Of a stretch of DNA of 64,000 nt, positions 26,122 through 36,139 are shown piece by piece. A program made the translations under genes and the position numbers. The stretch's first letter is position 1; each line of letters starts with the position of its first letter. The stretch is from Planctomycetaceae bacterium (GTDB taxonomy: Bacteria; Planctomycetota; Planctomycetia; Pirellulales; Pirellulaceae): the NCBI GenBank assembly GCA_016794985.1, contig JAEUIQ010000036.1:1-64000 (forward strand), in the 5' to 3' direction. The notes under the pieces are model-generated. The model had not been told where the DNA came from. It was given only the letters and a program-made list of their open reading frames with translations, and ran no database searches.

Positions 26122-27941
26122 GAGTACACAGTTTAGTGACTGAAGCCGCTTAGGTCAATCTCATCTATCTAAGGTACAAAGTATGATACAAGAGCAGGAT
26201 CGTTGAGACTGCTATGGGGGCCCTACCTTTGTCGTTCTGCGCGAATAAAGTCATTTGCCATGGATGGAATTGCCAATTTCTAGTGAAGTTCGGTGGATGA
26301 TTGAACGTTCGATCTTTCGCGATGCAGTAGTTTTGCGATTGAGAAGTTTGCCTGTTCCAAGTCTTGTTCCCTAATGCTTTGCCCCAATCGATCAAGTTCA
26401 TCATTAATCGATCAACGCTCTCGGAAAGGAGTGATCTATGTCCCGCCCTGCTTCTTGGGCCAAGGGATGCCTAGCCACGATTTGAAAGTCCGGCAACCAG
26501 CAAGGTGAGTGATGCTTCCCTGGGGACCCTAGAATGGGTAGGTCCGACTGCCAAAAACCGGGGTCAAAGACTCGGAAGGTTTTTGCCGGCTGTTTATCGT
26601 CGCTGACCGATCGCGTGATTCGTTGGCATTTAAGTGACTTCGACAACCGAGGATTGGGTTTTGTGGTTGGGGATTGTCCCATGTTGTTGGGTAATACCTG
26701 CCACTTCCGAAACGTTGGATTTCGCTGGAGACCATTGGCATGCAGATGCCATCGCGGTACTGGTGGCGAGTCAGCAATTGGCAGCGCCTGTTTGGTTGGA
26801 GCTGGTTTGGTTGGGCAATGACGCGATTTCGTCGTTTGTCGATGAGCAAGGGATTCTGTGGTTCTTCGGCTGGCGATTGTGGACTTGCCGCCAACCTGAG
26901 TTGGAGCGCGACGACCGGACGGAGGACGAGAATCTGGCGATCGTTTGTTCCCAAAAGCCAGACAAGACAATAAACAGTGGAAGAGGGGCTTTCGTGGCCT
27001 TGCGCTCCGCGAGAAACCCAGTTGCAGTGACAGATTGGCCAATCGAAGTGCTCTTGCCCGTCGGCCCAGAGTGGAGAAACAAACTTCGTTAGGGCTTTCG
27101 ACCGGCTCGTGATGGAGTCTATGCTCCGTTGGTCAAGTTGTTGCGCCAGTTACATCAGTCCATGGATGCTGGTGCGGAAGTAATTGATCGCGCGAGAAGT
27201 GCCTATGTAACTTTTTTTCGTAGCCCGTTTTTCAGGGTTAAACGCGATCGAAATTTCGGATGGGCGTTTCCCGCCAAGGGTCGAGCTTCCGATTTCATTC
27301 GATACCCGATCACGAAAGCGGCGATCGTCTTGATGAAGTACCCCGGGAATACAAAAGGCCGCGTCAAAAGGAAGCGATCATCGAGGATCTGCCAGACGCC
27401 CGCTGCGAAACTTGCTTCCTTGATGATCGATGAGACGAAGGCTTCGCTGACCTGCAACGAGCCGTGTTACAACCAAGATTGGCAGGTACTCGAGATGCAG
27501 GCAAGATGTATTCATTGATCTTTTAGCTCAGCAAAGATTCGGAGCGACTTGATGCTTGAATCGAGGAACCGATCCGAGTCTTTGAGGTGGCAGCCAGTAA
27601 ACAATGCAAACGTCGTCGCGGGAGCAACGAAAAGGTGCGGTGGACGAGCCTGTTGTCGCAGTTGGCGATTGGCTTGGTGAAAGTAATTCAGATGATGGAC
27701 GCATCGCGATGCACGCCAGCCGTGCAGAGGGGCTTTGTCGTCGCCGTCGAACGACATGCCACAGAAATTAGGGAACTCCATGTATCCGAGTGATTGCTCC
27801 GATTGGGAACTCGATACTTGGTCGGTGGCAAAAAAACTGAATTTGTCGAGCTCCTCCCTCCAGAACGGGAAGTTCTGTTGCAAACGTTTGATTTGGACAA
27901 ATTGTAGTGGCGTCCAGCGGCAGCGAATGGGGGCCTTGTTG
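26122..27941. other. Gene-poor region, possibly decayed sequence
   Basis: About 1.8 kb with only short overlapping frames on both strands and no recognisable protein. The longest are a 212-codon minus-strand frame at 26404-27042 and a 152-codon plus-strand frame at 26634-27092. These overlap each other and have odd compositions. A later plus-strand frame (27129-27518) is basic, with RVKRDRNFGWAFPAKGRASD and GRVKRKRSS, and could be remnants of a DNA-binding or transposase-like protein. I see no terminal inverted repeats or target duplications. The likeliest reading is degraded coding DNA or a horizontally acquired fragment, but the evidence is weak. Confidence 0.35.
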
Positions 27942-30900
27942 TTACGGGTATGTTAGGATCATGGTTGCCTGCGGGGCACGAACGTGTGTTAGACCTTGGA
28001 GATTGATACCAGGCACGTGCATGTTCACCTCTGTTGTCGGGGTTGTTTGCAAGTCAGACCGTTTGTTGGTCCCACTTTCTTCCACTTGTATCAACAGATC
28101 AAGGATCGTCCATTCAGTTCGTTGACCATTGGATTGGGTTGTGAAATGGACGGTGCCGCTTTCGTATTTCTCCAAGGTGAGCGGCACACTTTTCCAATAT
28201 CCAACCGTTGAGGATTCCTTGGCTGACTCAATCACTAACTGGTACGTGAAGCCCGTCGGCAAGTCAGTCAACTCGAATCGTCCGCCTTTGTCCGTGCGTG
28301 TTTGAGCCACCACGCTAGTGGAAGGCGGTAAATCGGGACCCGTCAAGGATACCGACATGCCATCCAGGCGGTCTCCGTTCCGGTCGATGACCACGCCAGC
28401 CAGTTTCGTGGCAGGCACCATCACGAAGTCGATGGTTTTGGCTTGCTGGGGAAGAAACACCTCCGAGGGCTGAAGATTGAATAATGCCAAGTCTTTATCG
28501 TCCGGCAACTCAAGAGCCGCGATCAAGTCGCCTTGGCGATGGAGGTTTCGTTCGACAAATTCCGGGGCCGCAACTGAAATCGTCGCAGCTTGTATGAACT
28601 TTGGATTCGCGGACGACCAAACTGGGCCGAATCGCAGTTCATATCGCCCATCCGAGTCGGAGGTAGTGGATCCCGACAAACGCAAAGAACCAAGACCACA
28701 ATGGGCTCGGACAGTGACGCCGGGCATGGGTTTCCCTTGAGAATCTGTGATCAGCCCGGTGGCCAACCAGGGTTTCGAGACGTTTGGGTCTAGTTCTTTG
28801 CCGCGATTTTGCTCCGAATTACCATCAGGTACGTTGGGTTTCGCTTCGCTGTCCAATGTTCGTGCGGCAGTGCGGATGTCGCGCGAATGTTCGGGCCACA
28901 ACTCACTCGCTTTCGCAGGAGATCCGAGATGCAGGTAGCCTATGTCGTAACGGCCCAGTGTGGTGACGAGTTGCTGATCGGGACCATCGCCCAAACGATA
29001 ATCGGCTGGGAGAGGCTCTTTGGTAAACCAGAGTTGTATCGTCGTTACGTCGCGTTTGAGATTGGTCGGCGAGTGTGTAAGGTAAATCGCTCCAAAGCCC
29101 GTCGTGACTTTCCAATCTTCGGGTCGTGATTCGAGTTCAATCAAACTGCGGATCAATGCTTGACGCGGTGTCTCCTGGCCGGGTACCATTTCGACCTTAA
29201 CCGAATTCGAGTCGCGCCAAGTCGTTTGCATCGCCCATTCACCCCCTTCCGCATAAAACTTGTATTGGCCATCCGACAAGAGGAACAGCTCGGCGGCATC
29301 GACGTCCTGCCAAAGCACGGTTCGTTCTCCTGGTTGAAGCGTGATCGGCTGAGACGAAGTTTGCGGTGTCATGCCAATGAAGTGGGTCGGTTTTTCCTCG
29401 GTGTGCTCCGCCCTCAAGACGCGGTGCGGCGCATAGTCTTGGGGATCAAACACCAGGGGTTTTTCGCCGGCGTTGCGCAGTTCCAAAGTAAACAACAAAG
29501 GTTTGCCAACCGTTGGATTTTGCGTCTGACAAATTAAACGCGACTGACGCCCCGAGAACTCCGCCAATGCGCCCCATTCCGTCTTATCTTGGGTTGGTGT
29601 TGCGAGCTTTTCTTCATTGTCCGATGGTTGCAAGCGTCGCATCGCTGCGTCGCTCGGTTCGTTTACCAACATGACTTCTTCTTGTGGTTGCACCCACTTG
29701 AGCCCGCTGGACGTTTTCGCGCGTTCCGTATCGAGCTTCAAGAAACGGAAATCGCCTGTTGCTTCCCACACAAATCCTTCACCCTGAGGGCCGCGTGGCA
29801 GACGCGTCCAATCAACACCCAGGACGCCCAGAGCGGAATTCGCATCGTCCAAGACTAACGCGTTGACGGGGCCAAATTCAGGGCCCAGTGACAAGTTCAC
29901 GTTCGCAATTCGCACGACGCGGAATTTTTTCTGCTTGGTTCGATTCAGGCCATAGAACGCCAAGTGCTCCGGTATCCAAACCGCATCCGCTGAGTAAGGA
30001 ACGATCTTGCGGTTCCCGGCAGGTTCATGCAACTCATTCACGGCGACGGTCTCCTGGGCTGGAGCAATGGCCACGAGCTGTTGGCTACCCGATTCCCTGT
30101 TCGATGGATCGAGCTCGACTTGAACACCGTCTGATTGTTGTGGAGGCGAAGGGCCAAAGTCAATTTCGCCCAAATCGATGGCGCCAATTTCTTGGGCGAC
30201 CTTTGCTGGGACAAATGTATAGTTCAACAGATTGGAGTATTTCATGGCTAGAGTAGCCTGTTGCCCGGTTGGTCCAGAAAGACGAACACTTGGCAAGACC
30301 GAGTGACTTTCGCCGGTGACTGCATCAACATGAATTTCTTCGCGTTGGTGCCGAGGCCAATCCTGAAGACTTGCAAGGGATGCTTCTTCTTGCAAGTCCG
30401 CTCGATTTGTCGAAGCCGCCAAATCTTGGCGACTCGATTCGCCTGGTATGGCTGCGATGGACGATGTCCACATGGCTCCAACGAAAAGTAAAATGGTGGC
30501 TAAAGCCATCAACAACGTGGGCCATTTCGCAGCGGGATTGGCTTCTTGCTTCAACAAGATTCGTCGAATTCGACACGCCAGCGATCCGCCCGAGGCCGAA
30601 AGACTCAAGTGCAGAACTTCTGCTCGCGATTCTGCGAGTATCGTAAGGGCTTTGGCCAGTGTCAGTCGATCGCCACAAACGGCGATCGCTGCATCGTCGC
30701 AGCAATGTTCACGCTCTGTACGAATGATCCGTGAGATCCACCAGACGGCCGGATGGTAAAACAACAATGTTTCCGCGACCGTTTGCAACAAGTTGACCAA
30801 CCAATCACGACGACGAACATGGGCCAATTCGTGGGCCAGGATCGACTCTAACTCGTTGACGGTCAAGCCCGAGAAAATTCCCAATGGAACGAGCAATACC

Positions 30901-31583
30901 GGACGCCAAAAACCGATCACGGTTGGGACACCAACGTCCAGCGATTCCAGGCAACGAATGGTCCAGTTCAGATCCATTTTCCGCGATAACCGGGAGACTA
31001 TCATGTCGAGTTGCGGTTCGGATAGTTCGCGCCCGCGTCGCTTCCATCGTCGGATGGTCCATAAACCACCGGCCATCCGCATGGAGAGAATGACAATTCC
31101 AGTCAACCACACCGCACTCAGCCAAGGCATCCATTCGGCAAAGGGCCGCGCTGCGGAGTCGCGGTTGAGAAGTCCCGGAGCTTCGGCATTATTCGAATCG
31201 TGTGTTGAAGACGCACCCATCGCATCCCGCGACAGAGTTGACGGGATCGAGTTTTGCTGCTGGATCCCTTCCGCGGCAGAATTGCCGGATACCTCCCAAT
31301 CCGCTGCTCCCTGAGGCGGCGTGGTAGCCGCAGCCATTTGCCATCGTTGCGCGTCGCTGTCGGCAATCAACCAGACAAGTGTCGCCACCACGCAGGCCAC
31401 GGTTGCGAACAGCGCAGCACAAGCGATGTTGTAGCGCTGCGTTGCTACGTTCGTTTGCCAAAAATGTAAAGCGCCGGCTAGTCCCAGTCCGATCAGAAGG
31501 CCTTGCCAAAGCGAATGCACCAAGGTCCAACCAATCAATTCCATCAGCGGGTGTTGCCAAATCAGTTCAAAAAAGGCGTTCAT
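27942..31583 (-). CDS. M56-family (BlaR1/MecR1-like) membrane metallopeptidase with large C-terminal extracytoplasmic region
   Basis: This 1,213-residue protein has an N-terminal BlaR1/MecR1-type module with about four membrane helices. The zinc site HELAH is at 251-255 (LAHELAHVRRRDW) and the third-ligand region is EREHCCDDAA near 288. Unlike BlaR1 it has no penicillin-binding sensor domain. The roughly 830-residue extension contains VRLSGPTGQQATLAMK, a probable substrate- or ligand-binding region, and two carboxypeptidase-regulatory-like beta-sandwiches near 955 (ATGLITDSQGKPMPGVTV) and 1090 (LAGVVIDRNGDRLDGMSV). Its start overlaps the BlaI-like gene's stop by ATGA. By family precedent it would cleave or trigger cleavage of the BlaI-type repressor on sensing an external signal; the signal is unknown. 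Confidence 0.85.
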   Translation of the reverse strand: MNAFFELIWQHPLMELIGWTLVHSLWQGLLIGLGLAGALHFWQTNVATQRYNIACAALFATVACVVATLVWLIADSDAQRWQMAAATTPPQGAADWEVSGNSAAEGIQQQNSIPSTLSRDAMGASSTHDSNNAEAPGLLNRDSAARPFAEWMPWLSAVWLTGIVILSMRMAGGLWTIRRWKRRGRELSEPQLDMIVSRLSRKMDLNWTIRCLESLDVGVPTVIGFWRPVLLVPLGIFSGLTVNELESILAHELAHVRRRDWLVNLLQTVAETLLFYHPAVWWISRIIRTEREHCCDDAAIAVCGDRLTLAKALTILAESRAEVLHLSLSASGGSLACRIRRILLKQEANPAAKWPTLLMALATILLFVGAMWTSSIAAIPGESSRQDLAASTNRADLQEEASLASLQDWPRHQREEIHVDAVTGESHSVLPSVRLSGPTGQQATLAMKYSNLLNYTFVPAKVAQEIGAIDLGEIDFGPSPPQQSDGVQVELDPSNRESGSQQLVAIAPAQETVAVNELHEPAGNRKIVPYSADAVWIPEHLAFYGLNRTKQKKFRVVRIANVNLSLGPEFGPVNALVLDDANSALGVLGVDWTRLPRGPQGEGFVWEATGDFRFLKLDTERAKTSSGLKWVQPQEEVMLVNEPSDAAMRRLQPSDNEEKLATPTQDKTEWGALAEFSGRQSRLICQTQNPTVGKPLLFTLELRNAGEKPLVFDPQDYAPHRVLRAEHTEEKPTHFIGMTPQTSSQPITLQPGERTVLWQDVDAAELFLLSDGQYKFYAEGGEWAMQTTWRDSNSVKVEMVPGQETPRQALIRSLIELESRPEDWKVTTGFGAIYLTHSPTNLKRDVTTIQLWFTKEPLPADYRLGDGPDQQLVTTLGRYDIGYLHLGSPAKASELWPEHSRDIRTAARTLDSEAKPNVPDGNSEQNRGKELDPNVSKPWLATGLITDSQGKPMPGVTVRAHCGLGSLRLSGSTTSDSDGRYELRFGPVWSSANPKFIQAATISVAAPEFVERNLHRQGDLIAALELPDDKDLALFNLQPSEVFLPQQAKTIDFVMVPATKLAGVVIDRNGDRLDGMSVSLTGPDLPPSTSVVAQTRTDKGGRFELTDLPTGFTYQLVIESAKESSTVGYWKSVPLTLEKYESGTVHFTTQSNGQRTEWTILDLLIQVEESGTNKRSDLQTTPTTEVNMHVPGINLQGLTHVRAPQATMILTYP

Positions 31584-31969
31584 CGTTGTTCTCTCTCCAT
31601 GTGTTCGACGAGCTGGCGAATTTCTCTAAGTTCTTCCGGTGAGGCCTTTTTTGCGGCCAAGGCTTGCATCACCAATTCATGGGCAGATCCACCAAAGGCC
31701 TGTTCCAACAGATCGCCAACCATGCGACGCTGGGTTTTTTGGCGACTGACGGCGGGCGCGTAGATGTGCGACCTTTGGCCATCGTCACGTTTTAGTAGTC
31801 CTTTCTCAAACATGATCTGCATCAACTTCAGAGTGGTCGTGTACCCCGTACCGCGTTCCGCTTCTAGAACGTCTTGAACTTGACGGACGGTCGAAGGTCC
31901 TTGGTCCCATAAAACTTGCAAAATGGCTAATTCCGCTTCTGTCGGCTTCGATTCACCTGTTTTTTTCAC
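31580..31969 (-). CDS. BlaI/MecI/CopY-family transcriptional repressor
   Basis: A 129-residue winged-helix protein of normal length. LTEAELAILQVLWDQGPSTVRQVQDVL-type residues form the DNA-binding domain (TEAELAILQVLWDQGPST, then GYTTTLKLMQIMFEKGLLKRD at about 45-65, then HIYAPAVSRQKTQRRMV). A C-terminal dimerisation helix with PEELREIRQLVEHMER follows. It is translated first and overlaps the M56 gene by ATGA, the standard repressor-sensor pairing. Two inverted repeats lie 62-100 bp upstream and are candidate operators, implying autoregulation. The basis for the family is strong; target genes other than its own operon are unknown. Confidence 0.9.
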   Translation of the reverse strand: MKKTGESKPTEAELAILQVLWDQGPSTVRQVQDVLEAERGTGYTTTLKLMQIMFEKGLLKRDDGQRSHIYAPAVSRQKTQRRMVGDLLEQAFGGSAHELVMQALAAKKASPEELREIRQLVEHMEREQR

Positions 31970-32030
31970 GTTCGTGCTTTCTGGGATAACCTACCAGCCC
32001 CACTGTTGCCCACCTGCTCGTGACTCATTC

Positions 32031-32068
32031 TACGAATTGATTCGTAATTTGTCAACGAAGGTTTTCGT
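32031..32068. promoter_or_regulatory. Candidate BlaI-type operator: two inverted repeats upstream of the repressor gene
   Basis: A perfect palindrome TACGAATtgATTCGTA spans 32031-32046. A second, weaker inverted repeat, ACGAA at 32055-32059 and TTCGT at 32064-32068, follows nine bases later; both share the ACGAA/TTCGT half-site. They lie 62-99 bases upstream of the repressor start at 31969, where a self-bound operator would be expected. The half-site differs from the staphylococcal BlaI box. Confidence 0.6.
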
Positions 32069-32635
32069 ATTTATGACGGTCATGGTGATCAACGGTGAAA
32101 TCGTCCTGGGAGTCGCAGCCACACACCGTGTGCTGCCAGCGGATCTGTAATAGGTTGCGATTGATCGCGGGGCTGGCTGATGAAATGTGGGTACCGCCTT
32201 CCTTTGTCGAGCCGTATGTCTGGTGCCGGCGTGTTGCGGTTGAAAACTGCGACCAGCATGATCGACGGCCCTGGCACTCGAACGAGGGTAATGTTTGCAT
32301 TTCTTCATGGGATCGTTTATCGCGCAAACTCGATTGGTTGACCAACTATTCGAGTTGGGGTGGCTGGAGCCGTGACTCAGGCTCGCGGCGGGTTTGAACA
32401 ATGATTCTAGCCACATCCGCCGGGGCCAGTTACAATCCGCTCGGCTAGTTCACTTTGGACTCTAAGAAATCAGGGACTGGCATGTTCGAAATCTCGGATT
32501 CTGGCCGTTGGGGATCGGGTTTTTGAGCGAATCTAACCCTGACATGCGGCCCGAGAATGAATGGGTGCGGTCTGGCCGCGAAGTCGAGGGTGGACATTCA
32601 ATTATTGTGTAACTTTGATACGGAAAGAGATTGTT
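32069..32635. other. Intergenic region between repressor operator and aquaporin gene
   Basis: These 567 bases contain only short frames that overlap on both strands and resemble nothing known. One plus-strand frame of 100 codons (32095-32397) and one minus-strand frame of 128 codons (32030-32416) overlap each other. No repeat or terminator stands out. Confidence 0.35.
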
Positions 32636-33328
32636 GTGGTCTTCCTGCGTGATCGACACAAGTACTTGGCGGAAGCGGTTGGGACTTTTGGATTGGTGTT
32701 TGCCGGTACTGGGGCAATCGTCGTGAACGACGTCTATGGCTCTGTCTCGCATGTTGGAATCGCGCTAACGTTCGGGTTGGTGGTCATGGTGATGATTTAT
32801 GCGTTGGGTGAAGTATCCGGTGCGCACCTGAACCCAGCAGTGACGCTGGGTTTCTGGATTGACCGCCAAGTGGCGGGAGCGCAGGTTGTGCCATACATTT
32901 TTGCACAAGTTTTCGGTGCGTTAGCCGCAAGTATGACGCTGCGACTTCTATTCCTTGAGCATCCGAATCTAGGTGCGACCCTACCGCGAGGAACTTGGTG
33001 GCAGTCGATGTTGCTAGAGTTTCTACTTACTTCAATGTTGATGTTCGTCATTCTTCGTGTCAGCAGTGGTAGTAAAGAAACGAGAATGATGGCCGGCGTT
33101 GCTGTTGGAGGCACGGTAGGATTGGAGGCGCTCTTTGCCGGCCCCGTTTGTGGCGCGTCGATGAATCCAGCACGCTCGCTGGCACCGGCGATTGTTTCCG
33201 GAACTTGGGACTATTTGTGGATCTATCTGACCGCCACGATTGCCGGTGCAATGTTCGCGGTCTTGGTCAATCACTTGATGGATCGTTCTGAAAGGAAACT
33301 CGAATCCTTGGTGAAAGAGAATGTCTAG
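32636..33328 (+). CDS. MIP/aquaporin family channel
   Basis: A 230-residue membrane channel with six helices and both half-helix NPA motifs: GAHLNPAVT near residue 67 and GASMNPARS near 180. MIP proteins conduct water, and some carry glycerol or other small neutral solutes. The selectivity-filter region GPVCGASMNPARS lacks the longer loops of glycerol facilitators, so an aquaporin is likelier. The frame is open back to ATG 32561. GTG 32636 was chosen because GGAAAGAG (32622-32629) sits 6 bases upstream and the protein then starts at the typical helix-1 N-terminus (VVFLRDRHKYLAEAVGTFGL). Both neighbours are unrelated, and the surrounding gaps suggest its own promoter. Confidence 0.85.
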   Translation: MVFLRDRHKYLAEAVGTFGLVFAGTGAIVVNDVYGSVSHVGIALTFGLVVMVMIYALGEVSGAHLNPAVTLGFWIDRQVAGAQVVPYIFAQVFGALAASMTLRLLFLEHPNLGATLPRGTWWQSMLLEFLLTSMLMFVILRVSSGSKETRMMAGVAVGGTVGLEALFAGPVCGASMNPARSLAPAIVSGTWDYLWIYLTATIAGAMFAVLVNHLMDRSERKLESLVKENV

Positions 33329-33567
33329 ACATCGACCGATGCTGGTGAAAGTTGCATTGCCCTAGGCGAGATGACCCAAGTTTCATTTCAGGTGTTTTCG
33401 GTTGCTGCGACGGATGTTCGACGTATCTCCAGTTTGGGCAGTACACTCCCGGGGCATCTTGGTCTATACTGTTCGAGCAATTTGACTTGGTTGATTGCCC
33501 GGTAGTATGGTACTTTGGGCCGGCCAGGAATTTCGTTGGTTTCTTTGATGTGATGGAGTTCCGTTCC

Positions 33568-34305
33568 ATGATGTGCTCACGCGTTCGCACTGGGATAGCT
33601 CGTACTGGGATAGTTCGTAGTGTTTTGTTGTCTTTGCAATGTTTGTGCCTGGTTGGCCTGAGCCAAGTTTCGCTGGCGCAAGAAGGTGAATTCGAGTCGA
33701 TATTTGATGGAAAGACGATGAACGGCTGGGAGGGCGCGAAGGATTATTGGAGCGTTGAGGATGGAGCTTTGACTGGGCAGTTTACCGCGGACAACAATTT
33801 GCCGAACAACACGTTTTTGATCTGGCGAGGTGGAAAGGTCTCTGACTTTCACTTAAAACTGAAGTTTCGCATGACGGAAGGAAATTCCGGCATCCAATAC
33901 CGTAGCCAAGAACATGACAACTATGTCGTTGGTGGTTATCAAGCGGATGCGGATTTTGGCAAGCAATGGGTTGGCATCCTGTATGACGAGCGCGGCCGTG
34001 GCATCTTGGCGACAAGAATGCAGTCGGTAACGATTCAAGCGAACGGTGAAAAGGTCGTGGAAGAATTGGACGCGGATGCCAAAGCGTTTTTGGAAAAGTA
34101 CAACCCGAGTGAGTGGAATACTTATGAGATCATCGCTCAGGGCAATCGCTTGGAGCACATCGTCAATGGCGTTACAACCGTCAAGGTTGTCGATCAGCAA
34201 ACGGAGGCCAGTGAAGCGGAGGGAATTTTGGCCTTCCAGTTGCATACCGGTCCGCCGATGAAAGTTCAATTCAAGGATGTGCAAATCAAATCGTTGGCAA
34301 AGTAA
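33568..34305 (+). CDS. Secreted DUF1080 (3-keto-disaccharide hydrolase-like) protein
   Basis: A 245-residue exported protein with a signal peptide (SVLLSLQCLCLVGLSQVSLA) followed by one DUF1080 domain. The family landmarks are FESIFDGKTMNGWEG, WSVEDGALTGQF, FLIWRGGKVSDFHLKLKFRMTEGNSGIQYRS, GYQADADFG, and NTYEIIAQGNRLEHIVNGV near 185-203. This concanavalin-like sandwich domain is abundant in planctomycetes and is linked to breakdown of oxidised sugars; the substrate here is not known. The frame opens far upstream at 33352, but ATG 33568 has GGAG at 33555-33558 and gives a normal signal peptide; ATG 33553 and 33571 are alternatives. A strong terminator lies 91 bp downstream. Confidence 0.85.
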   Translation: MMCSRVRTGIARTGIVRSVLLSLQCLCLVGLSQVSLAQEGEFESIFDGKTMNGWEGAKDYWSVEDGALTGQFTADNNLPNNTFLIWRGGKVSDFHLKLKFRMTEGNSGIQYRSQEHDNYVVGGYQADADFGKQWVGILYDERGRGILATRMQSVTIQANGEKVVEELDADAKAFLEKYNPSEWNTYEIIAQGNRLEHIVNGVTTVKVVDQQTEASEAEGILAFQLHTGPPMKVQFKDVQIKSLAK

Positions 34306-34396
34306 GTCTTTTGTCATAATCGATATAGTTGGCAAAGGCTCCCACGGAATGACCGTCTGATTCCGACTTCAGTAGTTCCCAAGCAAGACCAAACGA

Positions 34397-34434
34397 GGCA
34401 CCGCCGATAACTTCATCGCGGTGCCTTTTTATTT
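34397..34434 (+). terminator. Rho-independent terminator after the DUF1080 gene
   Basis: A GC-rich stem pairs GGCACCG (34397-34403) with CGGTGCC (34419-34425) and extends through CGAT/ATCG around an AACTTC loop with one bulged C. It is followed at once by TTTTTATTT. It lies downstream of the DUF1080 gene and before the HEAT-repeat gene. Confidence 0.8.
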
Positions 34435-34505
34435 GGCTTACCCCGTTCAGGTAACGGGATCCGCACGTCACGGTACTGCGTTGTTTGGTTTGGACTTGGA
34501 TTGTT

Positions 34506-36122
34506 ATGACTTTGCCGATTTCGAACTCGCTCCCGTCGACCCCGAGCGGCACCGATGTCGCCCAACTCGCCGTGCTGGCGGCGGTCATGGAGCAATGGGA
34601 AAAGTTGTTAGGGCAGCCCTCGCCCGAAAATCTGGCTGCGATTGTCAAGCATTGGCATGTTTGGCCGCTTGAGCGTCGAGTGGAACTCAAGCATCGCAAA
34701 CTTGATTTTGCACCGGCGATTCGAGCCGCTTTGGTTGAAAGCGATCTTCAGGTCAAGCATAACGCGTTTGATGCCGCGACAGAATTGCAGGTGACGGGAC
34801 TGCTGCCGGACTTGATCAAACTGTCAATGCAGCCGAGTTATGTCCATCGCGCGACCTCTTCTTCAGTGCTCCTGCAGTTGACGGAGATTCTATATCGCGA
34901 AAACCAAAAAACGGCACATGTTTCCGTTGATGGCAGTCCCAGCTCAGATGGTCAAAGCCAAGGCGAAGGCCCGCCCCCGAAAGCCGTTTTTCGCTACCCA
35001 CCAAGTGTTTCGAAGCTTCGTCAATTGATCGAGACTTCACTGCAACACTATAAATTGGGAGGTCGCAGTGAAGTTCTGATCGTCTTCTTGTCATTTGCCG
35101 ACCATGACGACGTGTGGGTCGAACGAATATTGTCCGACAAGATGCATCCGGCCCACAATGATTTGTTGGGTTTGTTTGAGTCGAGCGAAAATGAAGCGGT
35201 GGTCGAGAAATTGGCTGGCTTCCTGGGCTTTATCAAGCCATTGCCGTGTATCACTTCGATTTGGCGACGAAGACGCGACATCAAGTTTTTACAACGATTT
35301 CTGCATGTCATCGCTCGCGAGCCAAAACCGGAAGTCATCGGCAATCTCCGCAGACTTTCACAGCCATTTTGGTTGAATGAATTGGTTGGCGATATTCGAG
35401 GTTTGACGCTTGTCGAACAGCAGGCCTTGTTGATCCTCATCCAAAATTGTTTGCCGCAAGACGAAGATGTGCTGGAAGCCCTCGCCAAGTTGTTGCCGCA
35501 GGCCAATATCGTACTTCGCCGCAAAATTGTGGCCCTTATTTGCCAGATCTCTGGCATGCGCGCGAACGGCTTGGTTGCCGACTTGATCGAGCGCGAAACG
35601 GATGGCGAAACGCTGGTCTTGTTAATCCCCGAGTTGCGGCGAAGGAACCTGGCTCGCGCGATGAAGCGATTGTTGGGCCTCCTGGACCATAGTCATGAAG
35701 GCGTCCGCAGAAAAGCCGCTGAGGCATTCCACGATTGTAGTATTCAACGCTATCTGTCGGCGTACGACTTGTTGGATGAACCTGTTCGACGTAGCACTGG
35801 ACAATTGGTTTACAAAGTCGATCCTGCCACGAATCGAGTATTGTCGGATGAATTGTCGTGTGGCAATCGCGTTCGGCAAGTGCGGGCGTTGCAAGCCATT
35901 CGGTCCATCGGCAACATCGATGAAATGTGTGGTCTCGTGTTGAAGATCGCTCAACTTCCGGACCCGCGCCTCAAGATTACTGCAATCGGAGCATTGGCTG
36001 GATCGAGTTTGCCGGAAGCGAAGTCATTGATTCGCCGCTATTTGGTTGACGACAACCCTTCCATTCGGAAGGCCGCCGAACTAAGTTTGGACGTGGCTCC
36101 GGATATCTTTGAAAACATCTAG
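34506..36122 (+). CDS. HEAT-repeat-like protein of unknown function
   Basis: A 538-residue, largely helical, probably cytoplasmic protein. The C-terminal part shows HEAT/armadillo-like periodicity: LLDHSHEGVRRKAAEAFHDC near 415, VRQVRALQAIRSIGNIDEM near 470, DPRLKITAIGALAGSSLPEAKSLIRRYL near 495 and NPSIRKAAELSLDVAPD at the end. Earlier segments (LVESDLQVKHNAFDAATELQ, RKIVALICQISGMRANGLVADLIE) fit the same fold. No catalytic motif is visible; such proteins usually act as scaffolds. A frame opens at TTG 34485; ATG 34506 is preferred. The thioesterase gene begins 17 bp after its stop, so the two are probably cotranscribed. I see no membrane segment or signal peptide. Confidence 0.7.
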   Translation: MTLPISNSLPSTPSGTDVAQLAVLAAVMEQWEKLLGQPSPENLAAIVKHWHVWPLERRVELKHRKLDFAPAIRAALVESDLQVKHNAFDAATELQVTGLLPDLIKLSMQPSYVHRATSSSVLLQLTEILYRENQKTAHVSVDGSPSSDGQSQGEGPPPKAVFRYPPSVSKLRQLIETSLQHYKLGGRSEVLIVFLSFADHDDVWVERILSDKMHPAHNDLLGLFESSENEAVVEKLAGFLGFIKPLPCITSIWRRRRDIKFLQRFLHVIAREPKPEVIGNLRRLSQPFWLNELVGDIRGLTLVEQQALLILIQNCLPQDEDVLEALAKLLPQANIVLRRKIVALICQISGMRANGLVADLIERETDGETLVLLIPELRRRNLARAMKRLLGLLDHSHEGVRRKAAEAFHDCSIQRYLSAYDLLDEPVRRSTGQLVYKVDPATNRVLSDELSCGNRVRQVRALQAIRSIGNIDEMCGLVLKIAQLPDPRLKITAIGALAGSSLPEAKSLIRRYLVDDNPSIRKAAELSLDVAPDIFENI

Positions 36123-36139
36123 TCGGATAAATCGCATTC

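Noticed and set aside
26404..27518. Frames on both strands at 26404-27042, 26634-27092 and 27129-27518 as real genes or a transposase.
   Set aside because: They overlap each other or have unnatural composition, and no DDE motif, inverted repeat or target duplication was seen.
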